DNA of 29,586 nt from JAGNLA01 sp964472265 (GTDB lineage Bacteria > Caldisericota > Caldisericia > JAAYUI01), in contig CAYYJO010000021.1 of the NCBI GenBank assembly GCA_964472265.1, positions 1 through 29,586 on the forward strand, written 5' to 3'. The notes beneath the pieces were generated by a model. The model was not told the DNA's origin. It saw only the letters and a list, made by a program, of their open reading frames with translations, and did not search any database. The translations under genes and the position numbers were made by a program. Positions 1 through 5,455 of this stretch are shown here, one piece after another (the first letter of the stretch is position 1; the number at the start of each line of letters is the position of its first letter).

Positions 1-9
1 CTTCGTTTG

Positions 10-40
10 CCCCTCTTGTGAAGAGGGGGTAGGGGGAGTT
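10..40. repeat. C/G-tract hairpin element, copy 1
   Basis: A perfect 8-bp inverted repeat, CCCCTCTT (10-17) and AAGAGGGG (21-28) around GTG, is followed by a second G-tract (GGGGGAGTT, 32-40). The second copy at 125-154 has the same plan of C-run stem, G-run and another G-run ending GGAT or GAGTT. Short elements of this kind are scattered between genes in many bacteria. I assign no function. Confidence 0.45.
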
Positions 41-124
41 CTTCTTTTAGAACCCACCGGCATTTCTTGCCATCTCCCTTTCCAATGGGGCATAAGATAT
101 TTAATTTTCCTATCTTTGTTTTAT

Positions 125-154
125 CCCCCTTATTAAGGGGGATAAAGGGGGATT
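125..154. repeat. C/G-tract hairpin element, copy 2
   Basis: CCCCCTT (125-131) and AAGGGGG (135-141) form a perfect inverted repeat around ATT. A second G-run follows (GGGGGATT, ending at 154). The layout matches the element at 10-40, although the stem sequences differ, so the two look like members of one intergenic family. Confidence 0.45.
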
Positions 155-159
155 ATTAT

Positions 160-258
160 GTTGATTCCCACTTAGATTCAAAGAATTCTCGAATTTACTT
201 CGAGAATTCAATATCAAGCATGTTTAATGGGTTCAGTTCTTTACCGGCGGAGCCGCAT
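160..258 (+). repeat. 99-bp intergenic direct repeat, copy A
   Basis: This stretch matches 333-431 without gaps at a constant offset of 173 bp. I count about 9 mismatches over 99 bp, only 4 of them in the inner 81 bp (178-258). It contains a perfect 11-bp inverted repeat, GAATTCTCGAA (183-193) and TTCGAGAATTC (199-209), around a 5-nt loop. It ends in a GC-rich part reading CGGCGGAGCCGC. It looks like a small non-coding repeat family (MITE-like or REP-like). No transposase or terminal duplication is visible, so mobility is unproven. Confidence 0.75.
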
Positions 259-332
259 AAACTCCCTCATCCGGCTTCCAGCCACCTTCTCCCGCTTGTG
301 CAGGCGAAGGATTTTGTAGTTCTTTTCTTTTT

Positions 333-431
333 GTTAATTACAACTCAGACTCAAAGAATTCTCGAATTTATTTCGAGAATTCAATATCAACCATGTTTAA
401 TGGGTTTAGTTCTTTATCGGCGGAGCCGCAT
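333..431 (+). repeat. 99-bp intergenic direct repeat, copy B
   Basis: Second copy of the element at 160-258, in the same orientation. The palindrome arms (356-366 and 372-382) are identical to copy A, and the only difference in the hairpin is in the loop (TTTAT against TTTAC). Intact arms with a changed loop suggest that the hairpin is what is kept. The 74 bp between the copies (259-332) show no gene. Confidence 0.75.
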
Positions 432-438
432 TAATCAT

Positions 439-508
439 CTGGCTTTGCCAGTGATTTCCAGTTAGGTTTGTTCAAAGGGATCAGTTTTAACCCTCGACTC
501 TGTCGAGG
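439..508 (-). other. Hairpins downstream of tRNA-Leu, possible 3' processing or weak termination
   Basis: Just 3' of the tRNA on the minus strand, CCTCGAC and GTCGAGG pair perfectly over 7 bp (492-498 with 502-508) around a 3-nt loop. Further downstream CTGGC and GCCAG pair at 439-451. Neither is followed by a T-run on the minus strand, so these are not classical intrinsic terminators. They may stop 3' trimming or slow polymerase. Confidence 0.35.
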
Positions 509-513
509 CAATG

Positions 514-598
514 TGCCGAAGGAGGGACTCGAACCCTCACGGATGTTTGGTCCAACGGATTTTGAGACCGTCGCGTCTGCCAGTTCCGCCACTTCGGC
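514..598 (-). tRNA. tRNA-Leu (anticodon CAA)
   Basis: The minus strand folds as an 85-nt class II tRNA. The acceptor stem GCCGAAG pairs with CTTCGGC, with discriminator A at 514. The anticodon loop CUCAAAA has CAA at 564-562, which reads UUG. The T stem GAGGG/CCCTC encloses TTCGAGT, and the long variable arm (554-539) is expected of tRNA-Leu. The 3' CCA is not encoded, as A is followed by CAT, so it must be added by CCA nucleotidyltransferase. The base of the anticodon stem is a U-U apposition (positions 31 and 39), and I believe the same loop-proximal sequence occurs in other bacterial tRNA-Leu(CAA). Confidence 0.97.
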
Positions 599-613
599 AT
601 GCAGGTGAGAGAC

Positions 614-642
614 ATTTTAGATGAACTTCCAAACCAAATCAA
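614..642 (-). promoter_or_regulatory. Promoter of tRNA-Leu
   Basis: On the minus strand TTGATT (642-637) and TAAAAT (619-614) are separated by exactly 17 bp, close to sigma-70 consensus. The -10 ends 15 nt before the mature tRNA 5' end, which leaves a short 5' leader for RNase P. The -35 box overlaps the stop codon (641-639) of the upstream lipoprotein gene, so the tRNA sits immediately behind that operon but can be transcribed separately. Confidence 0.65.
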
Positions 643-1835
643 CGAACTAAACCGGAGGCTTTGAGTTTTTTGATAAGAATCACCAGATCGTTCAGGGATT
701 TGCCTTTCCCTAGCTGCCTCATCGTGTTTGGAATTTCGTAGATTGTTTTGATGTCTTCCGTGTTTGAAAGCTGGCAGCGGAATGTTGGAAAATCAACAGG
801 GGAAGTGACCGGGTAGAAATAAACCTCACCCAGACCAGCCCCAGGAATGCCAAGGTAGCAAACGTTGACATTGAAAGCCTTTTTTGCGCTGGCAAGGTTC
901 ATGTCCGAGACGGCGATGGTGGTGCACTGGCTGTCGATGACGGCCAGTTTGTTAGTGCCGGTTATCTGGCAGAGGGGGAACCAGATGCCTTCAAGTTTTT
1001 TGATGGCCAGTGCGCTGTCGATTGAGAGCAACCCGCTTCTGAACTTTAGGAAAAGTCTGCTGTCGATGACCTTTTTGTCAACAAGCCCGGTCATGTTCTG
1101 ATATTTTGTGGTTTTGACGGTTCCGGTCCTTTTGTCGATTGTGCCAAAGTCAATGCCTGAGGTCGTTTTCTTCCAAATCCAGCAGAAATCCTTTGTGCAT
1201 TCAAGTATTGGAAACTGACCTGATGGTGGTTTGTCCCAGGTTTTTCTCCACAGGAACTTGCCATCGTTTAGGTCAAAGCCTTCAAGAAATACGGAATCGC
1301 CGACCATTTGAGGGATGACGATGTAACTGGCTGCCATTTTCGAGACAGGAATGGTGAGGGCGCCGGAGTAGTCATGATCCTCAAGCTGCCAAACGTGGCT
1401 GCCGGTTTCAATGTCGAGCGCCAGCAGGCTGACAGGGTTCTGCTGATATTCAGTGTTGGTGTCAAAGGCTGTGATGATGAGTTTTTCTGTTATGGCAACC
1501 GGGTAAATACCCATGCCAGGTGAGTTATCGATTTTCCAGAGGATGTCGCCCGTGTCGCTTATTCTGGCCAATATCCTGCTGTCGCCAATTACAAATAGCC
1601 TACCGTCCATGTTTGTGACGCTTGTCCACTTGACGCCATCAAGGTTTTTTGACCACAACGGTTTGCCGTTTGAGCCTGACATGCCGAATGTGTCCTGGCT
1701 TCCCCAGAGGAGCTTGCCCCATGAAACAGGCGTGATTGAGAATTTGCCCGTTTCTGTCCACATCTTTGAGAGCGGTTGGCTGCATGATGAGAGGGCGAAT
1801 GTAGCCAGCAGGAGGAAAATTGAGATTCTTTTCAT
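639..1835 (-). CDS. PQQ-propeller-like lipoprotein
   Basis: A 398-residue protein with a type II signal peptide: basic MKR, hydrophobic core and lipobox L-S-S-C with Cys18, so it is expected to be lipidated. The rest is rich in blades reminiscent of pyrrolo-quinoline-quinone/BamB-type propeller repeats, for example 'LALDIETGSHVWQLED', 'GFDLNDGKFLWRKTW' and 'GTIDKRTGTVKT', where a D-x-x-T/D-G turn is followed by a short Trp strand. BamB proteins are outer-membrane lipoproteins of similar length that act in beta-barrel assembly, but this one lacks enough recognisable signature to be named BamB. Its start overlaps the stop of the upstream membrane-protein gene by ATGA (1835-1832), so the two are translationally coupled. 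Function is inferred only from fold. Confidence 0.85.
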   Translation of the reverse strand: MKRISIFLLLATFALSSCSQPLSKMWTETGKFSITPVSWGKLLWGSQDTFGMSGSNGKPLWSKNLDGVKWTSVTNMDGRLFVIGDSRILARISDTGDILWKIDNSPGMGIYPVAITEKLIITAFDTNTEYQQNPVSLLALDIETGSHVWQLEDHDYSGALTIPVSKMAASYIVIPQMVGDSVFLEGFDLNDGKFLWRKTWDKPPSGQFPILECTKDFCWIWKKTTSGIDFGTIDKRTGTVKTTKYQNMTGLVDKKVIDSRLFLKFRSGLLSIDSALAIKKLEGIWFPLCQITGTNKLAVIDSQCTTIAVSDMNLASAKKAFNVNVCYLGIPGAGLGEVYFYPVTSPVDFPTFRCQLSNTEDIKTIYEIPNTMRQLGKGKSLNDLVILIKKLKASGLVR

Positions 1836-2680
1836 TTCTTCAGTTCAATTTCGTAGGGCTGAACGTCTTTTATTGATCCGATCCTTATCTTGCCAGAGTT
1901 TATGGAGACAAGGTCAGAGCAAAGCCATGAATTTTTGTCGGACCATTCAGGGATCGGCGATTTCTCGATTGTCTTGCCGTCAAGGTCGGTTGTCAGTATC
2001 TCGTCATCATAAAGCAGGTTGATTTTGTCTGAAACCCAGGCTGATCTGTAGTCTTTCTCGTTTTCAACTAAAACCGGAATCCAGCCCATCGGGTTGCTCT
2101 TCCAAAGGGACATGTAATCCTGAACCCAGACAGAATCGGTTTCCTGTATGGCTTTGGTCACCTTCACACCACTGGTAAACATTGTGTTGATGGCTTTACC
2201 GTCACTGAAAACCTTTATCTCGTTGCCGGTGAAGACATAGACCCAGCTTGAGCCAACGCCAACTGCCGATGGCGACTCAATCTCGATGTCTTTGAGCTTG
2301 TTGCCTGACCAGTCGTAGAGGCTGACGAGGTTTTCGGAACGGAGTGCCACAGCGACCACATCCTTGCCCGCTGCCACAGAGATGGCCTGATTGCTTATCT
2401 CGGCTTCAACGAGCTTCAGCTCTTTCCTGTCGGCAAACAGAATCTTGTTTTCTGTCAGGATTGCAACCTTGTCCCCGGACTGCGAGGCCGATTTTATTTT
2501 CGGGTCTGGATTCGGAACCAGAAAGGCAAGCGCCAGAACCAGCACAATGCCGATTACTGCCAGTATCCAGGCGGTTTTGGGAGACTGCCCCATGAGGGTA
2601 AGGAATTTGGCTTTGTTGATGTTTTCTGCTTTTTTCCAAAGCTCGCGGTCGGTTATCGTTTTTTCTTGGTTTTCGCTCAT
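1832..2680 (-). CDS. Membrane-anchored protein with extracytoplasmic propeller-like domain
   Basis: A 282-residue protein. About 35 cytosolic residues, rich in charge, precede one hydrophobic segment (about 37-55) that ends in VPNPDP. The remaining 225 residues are a repeated beta-strand pattern without a catalytic motif ('DKVAILTENKILFADR', 'DVVAVALRSENLVSLYDW', 'GSSWVYVFTGNEIKVF'), typical of a beta-propeller or WD-like fold outside the membrane. I do not recognise a named family. It is the first gene of a two-gene operon with the propeller-like lipoprotein. It lies head to head with the ECF sigma gene, 80 bp apart. There is no Shine-Dalgarno, but a TAGAAT hexamer sits 7 nt before ATG, which suggests a leaderless message. 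Confidence 0.85.
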   Translation of the reverse strand: MSENQEKTITDRELWKKAENINKAKFLTLMGQSPKTAWILAVIGIVLVLALAFLVPNPDPKIKSASQSGDKVAILTENKILFADRKELKLVEAEISNQAISVAAGKDVVAVALRSENLVSLYDWSGNKLKDIEIESPSAVGVGSSWVYVFTGNEIKVFSDGKAINTMFTSGVKVTKAIQETDSVWVQDYMSLWKSNPMGWIPVLVENEKDYRSAWVSDKINLLYDDEILTTDLDGKTIEKSPIPEWSDKNSWLCSDLVSINSGKIRIGSIKDVQPYEIELKK

Positions 2681-2687
2681 AGATGAG

Positions 2688-2693
2688 ATTCTA
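2688..2693 (-). promoter_or_regulatory. -10 hexamer of the minus-strand operon
   Basis: TAGAAT on the minus strand (2693-2688), 5 of 6 matches to TATAAT, ends 7 nt before the ATG at 2680. The -35 region at 17-bp spacing (TTTCCT) is poor. Transcription would start at or next to the start codon, which fits the absence of any Shine-Dalgarno. Confidence 0.4.
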
Positions 2694-2725
2694 TTGCTTT
2701 ATCAAGTTAAAGGAAACTGCAAGCC

Positions 2726-2753
2726 TTGAGGGTGTTGAAAGTCTGCATATAAT
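2726..2753 (+). promoter_or_regulatory. Promoter of the sigma/anti-sigma operon
   Basis: TTGAGG (2726-2731) and a perfect TATAAT (2748-2753) are separated by 16 bp. The expected start site falls at about 2760, next to the GTG at 2761. The longer reading frame from ATG 2683 would therefore lie upstream of the transcription start. An additional autoregulated ECF-type promoter is not evident. Confidence 0.55.
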
Positions 2754-2760
2754 ACCACCC

Positions 2761-3330
2761 GTGAACCCGCAAGAAGTAGTTGAGATTGCAGCAAAGGTGA
2801 AGAAAGGCGACAGCGAGTGCTTCTCGGCAATCATCGAGGAGTACAAGGCCTTTGTCTTCAACTTCACAAGCCAGCTTTCCGGATCAAGGGAGATGGCTTT
2901 GGATATGACCCAGGAATCGTTCCTGAGGGTTTTCAGGCAGATCGGGCTTTACAAGCCTGACCATCCGTTCAAGGCCTGGCTGGGACGCGTAGTCTACACC
3001 ACCAGCCTCAACTACCTGAGGAAGAAGAGGGAGAGCGTCCACATCGAATCGCTTGCCCAGGACTGCCCGCTTGAGGTTAAGGATGGCTCAGCGCTTCCAG
3101 AAGAGCGGATAATTGAAATAACGACAACGGAAAACGTCAGGAAGGCCATCTCCCAGCTTGGTGAAGACCTCAAGGCCACCCTAATCCTTTGCCAGGTTGA
3201 GGAAGTCGATATAAAGGACGCGGCAGTGATACTCGGGATTCCGGAAGGAACCGTTAAATCCAGACTTTTCAGAGCCAAACAGGAGCTCAGGGAAATCCTT
3301 GTGCGAACGTATGGCAGCCTCCAGGTGTAA
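2761..3330 (+). CDS. ECF-type RNA polymerase sigma factor
   Basis: A 189-residue sigma-70 family factor reduced to regions 2 and 4. Region 2 (about residues 20-80) includes 'LDMTQESFLRVFRQIGLYK' and 'FKAWLGRVVYTTSLNYLRKK', which correspond to the core-binding, -10 recognition and melting helices. Region 4 (about 130-180) includes 'LILCQVEEVDIKDAAVILG' and 'IPEGTVKSRLFRAKQELRE', the helix-turn-helix that reads the -35. I chose GTG 2761 because it places the start just ahead of the usual 'KKGD' N-terminus and directly behind a TATAAT. An in-frame ATG at 2683 adds 26 residues unlike the family. It is followed after 10 bp by the putative anti-sigma gene. The target promoters are unknown. Confidence 0.93.
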   Translation: MNPQEVVEIAAKVKKGDSECFSAIIEEYKAFVFNFTSQLSGSREMALDMTQESFLRVFRQIGLYKPDHPFKAWLGRVVYTTSLNYLRKKRESVHIESLAQDCPLEVKDGSALPEERIIEITTTENVRKAISQLGEDLKATLILCQVEEVDIKDAAVILGIPEGTVKSRLFRAKQELREILVRTYGSLQV

Positions 3331-3340
3331 GGAACGCATG

Positions 3341-4114
3341 ATGGACAATTTCGAAAACAAACTGAACGAAACCCTGAAAATGCTCAGGGATGAACCGCCA
3401 GACACACTGACGAACCAGGTGATGGCAAAGATAAGAGTTGAAGGAAAATCTGCAAAAAAACCGTTTGCTCTCTGGATTGGAGTCGGTTCCGTCGTCGCCT
3501 GCCTGCTTGTGGTTGGCGTGGTCTTTGGCACCGGAGTCTTTAAAAATTCCAGCGTCCCAACCGCAGCTCCGGTCGCCCTCACCGTTGCCGACAGATCGAT
3601 GTCAGCGGAAACGGCCGATGCCAGCAAGGAAGAGACGTCGCAGGCAACAGGGGCTGCTGAAGATTCCAATGTTGCAAAGATGGTTCCCCTGCCCAAAAAC
3701 ACTGTTGAAAAAACACCTGCAAGCAAAGACAAACAAAACACAGCCTCAAGAAAAGCCACCCCCGAAGAGATTGCCGAGATAAAGAAATCGCCAGGCGTTT
3801 CAGCTGAAGAGGCCATTGGAGGCCTCCCCTCCTTAAGCCTATCGGCCAAAAGCAACGACACCTGGAAAGCATGGGCTGATCTTCGCTACAAATCAGGCGA
3901 GTTCACTTCAATCATAACAGCCAAAACGCTTACAAAAGATTCTGGCGTCAAGGATGCCAAGAAGCAGTACTTGATGTCAGCAACCATGAAATCTGCGGAC
4001 TTTCCAAAGTGGCTCGAGATGGCTAAAAAAACAGTTGGAGATTTGACTGGCAACATTCAGTTCAATTCAAATGCTGGCATGGTCAACGTCACGGTAACGT
4101 TCTTGCCAAAATGA
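3341..4114 (+). CDS. Putative membrane-anchored anti-sigma factor
   Basis: A 257-residue single-pass protein: about 40 cytosolic residues with acidic and amphipathic helices ('NKLNETLKMLRDEPPDTL'), one membrane segment (about 43-66), a Ser/Thr/Ala/Lys-rich linker (about 68-165), and a C-terminal extracytoplasmic domain of about 90 residues. The layout and its place directly behind an ECF sigma gene fit an anti-sigma factor that holds the sigma factor at the membrane until an envelope signal arrives. There is no HXXXCXXC zinc motif, so it is not a classical zinc-containing anti-sigma (ZAS). I preferred ATG 3341, since AAGGA (3329-3333) lies 7 nt upstream. ATG 3338 is also possible. Its stop overlaps the next gene by ATGA. 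Confidence 0.7.
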   Translation: MDNFENKLNETLKMLRDEPPDTLTNQVMAKIRVEGKSAKKPFALWIGVGSVVACLLVVGVVFGTGVFKNSSVPTAAPVALTVADRSMSAETADASKEETSQATGAAEDSNVAKMVPLPKNTVEKTPASKDKQNTASRKATPEEIAEIKKSPGVSAEEAIGGLPSLSLSAKSNDTWKAWADLRYKSGEFTSIITAKTLTKDSGVKDAKKQYLMSATMKSADFPKWLEMAKKTVGDLTGNIQFNSNAGMVNVTVTFLPK

Positions 4115-4755
4115 TGAAGAAAATCCTTGCCCTTGTTTGCATAATCTCCCTGTCGTTTGTTGCCGGCTGCGGTGAAAAGGAAGTTGAACAACCGAAAAAG
4201 CAGGGGCAGTTTCCGGTTTCAGGCAAGGTGCTTGCTGTTGTTAAAGGCTCTGACATACAGGCTGAAATCCAGACAGACACGGGCAAAGAGGCCGTCGAGT
4301 TCTCCCGGGATGCAAAGGTTTTTTATAATGGGAAGATTGTAACAATTGAAGCAGTCACAAAGGATCAGTCGGTTTACATTGAATCATCCGATGGAATTCT
4401 CGCAGATAACATAGTGATAACAGACTGGCCAGGACAAATGCCGATGGGACAGAAGGTGATTATGTCGCCTGAATCCGCTTTGACCACTGTCATCGAATTC
4501 ATCCTGAAAAACCATGAAGATTCGGGCATTCCGGGAAAAGATTCCTGGAAGGTCAACGGCAAAGACACGCAGATTTCAAAACTAGAAATCATGAGGAATT
4601 ATGTCAGCGGCGCTTTCACCATCAGGTTAACGTGGGTGAAGGATTCTGACGTTTCCGAATTTGATATTATGCTGCTCAAAGCTGGCTCGGATATGGCTGT
4701 TTGGAGCGGACGAATTAGAAAAGACGGAAAAGTAATCGAGGAAAGATATGAATAA
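4111..4755 (+). CDS. Lipoprotein with DUF5666-like N-terminal half
   Basis: A 214-residue lipoprotein with lipobox V-A-G-C at Cys20. The first half ('GKVLAVVKGSDIQAEIQTD', 'KVFYNGKIVTIEAVTK', 'GILADNIVIT') has the G-x-V / itV / g-x-x-V / A-x-x-I strand pattern of DUF5666-type small barrels. The second half (about 115-214) is an alpha/beta region I do not recognise. It overlaps the anti-sigma stop (ATGA at 4111) and the next lipoprotein start by 8 bp, so it belongs to the sigma operon and is probably translationally coupled. The role is unknown. As an envelope lipoprotein in an ECF operon it could be a sensor partner or part of the regulon. Confidence 0.85.
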   Translation: MMKKILALVCIISLSFVAGCGEKEVEQPKKQGQFPVSGKVLAVVKGSDIQAEIQTDTGKEAVEFSRDAKVFYNGKIVTIEAVTKDQSVYIESSDGILADNIVITDWPGQMPMGQKVIMSPESALTTVIEFILKNHEDSGIPGKDSWKVNGKDTQISKLEIMRNYVSGAFTIRLTWVKDSDVSEFDIMLLKAGSDMAVWSGRIRKDGKVIEERYE

Positions 4756-5404
4756 AGGTAGCATCGTCCTTATTGCAGCGATAATATTGCTGGCCGGTTG
4801 TGGCCAGGCAGCCCAAACCCCTGACAAACAGCCTGAGCAAAAAGTGTTTGGTGACATAAAGACCCCACTGGTTGGGATCGTCAATGGTCTGGGTGAAAAG
4901 TCTTTCACACTCGTGACATTGCCTGAAAAGCTGGAAGACCAGCCTGGCAGAAGCCTCGTTGATTTTTCAAACGCGCCGGTTGTCGATGCGAAAGGCAAGG
5001 ATGCAAAGCTTTCAAACGATGCAACAGTTTCAGTCACTGGCAAGTATGGCAGCGAAAACATCGTAGCTGACAAGGTGGTAGTCATAAGCACCCCATCGAC
5101 CGGTGGCGTCTCGCTAAAGATGGACTCTGATCTCACCATTGTAACTGCAGGCAAGATCGAAAAACTCCTTGGCCTGAAGGTGCCAAAATCATTTGCAAAC
5201 AACTGGAAGCTCGAAAACACAGGTTCGCTCCAGAATATCCCGACTTCACGCATCTATCAGTACGTGAAGGATGAGTGGAAGCTAATCCTTGTCGAAAATC
5301 CAAAGACGCCGGAAAAATACGAGATAACGCTTTATGGCCCAGAAAAGTTTGTCTGGGTTGGCTCGGAGGACATTGACGGCAATCTGAAGGCCACCAACAA
5401 ATAA
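4748..5404 (+). CDS. Lipoprotein with DUF5666-like N-terminal half
   Basis: A 218-residue lipoprotein with lipobox L-A-G-C at Cys18. Residues about 38-115 show the same barrel-like pattern as the preceding gene product ('LVGIVNGLGEKSFTLVTLP', 'LSNDATVSVTGKYG', 'NIVADKVVVIS'), so the two may be diverged paralogues. The C-terminal half (about 120-218) is a separate unrecognised domain that includes 'YQYVKDEWKLILVENPKT'. Its start lies inside the previous gene (8-bp overlap), with GAGGAAAG just upstream of the ATG. It is the last gene of the overlapping sigma operon. Confidence 0.85.
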   Translation: MNKGSIVLIAAIILLAGCGQAAQTPDKQPEQKVFGDIKTPLVGIVNGLGEKSFTLVTLPEKLEDQPGRSLVDFSNAPVVDAKGKDAKLSNDATVSVTGKYGSENIVADKVVVISTPSTGGVSLKMDSDLTIVTAGKIEKLLGLKVPKSFANNWKLENTGSLQNIPTSRIYQYVKDEWKLILVENPKTPEKYEITLYGPEKFVWVGSEDIDGNLKATNK

Positions 5405-5411
5405 AAAATGT

Positions 5412-5426
5412 TCTGTCATTGACAGA
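5412..5426 (+). other. Short hairpin between lipoprotein gene and NHL/thioredoxin gene
   Basis: TCTGTC (5412-5417) and GACAGA (5421-5426) pair perfectly around ATT. The T-rich stretch that follows begins only at about 5442, so it is at best a weak terminator. The 3' arm overlaps the candidate -35 box of the next gene, so this inverted repeat could equally be an operator. Confidence 0.3.
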
Positions 5427-5447
5427 CTGCAATTCAATCCGTATTCT
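5419..5447 (+). promoter_or_regulatory. Promoter of the NHL/thioredoxin gene
   Basis: A perfect -35 TTGACA (5419-5424), a 17-bp spacer and TATTCT (5442-5447, 4 of 6 matches). The -10 ends 8 nt before ATG 5456, so transcription would begin at the start codon, in line with the missing Shine-Dalgarno. Confidence 0.5.
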
Positions 5448-5455
5448 TTTTCATA

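Noticed and set aside
67..465. Open frame of 132 codons on the plus strand
   Set aside because: It runs through both copies of the 99-bp repeat and the C/G hairpins, has no ribosome site, and its protein simply repeats the repeat. Not a gene.
1..500. CRISPR array or complete mobile element
   Set aside because: There are only two long repeat copies, no regular spacers, no cas or transposase gene, and no visible target duplication.
1513..2022. Plus-strand open frame of 169 codons, and similar frames opposite the sigma operon (3181-3861, 4627-5253)
   Set aside because: They lie antisense to genes with clear lipoboxes or domains and show no ribosome site or recognisable protein features.
2683..2760. 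N-terminal extension of the sigma factor from ATG 2683
   Set aside because: The 26 extra residues do not resemble the family and lie upstream of, or over, the TTGAGG-16-TATAAT promoter. GTG 2761 is the better start.
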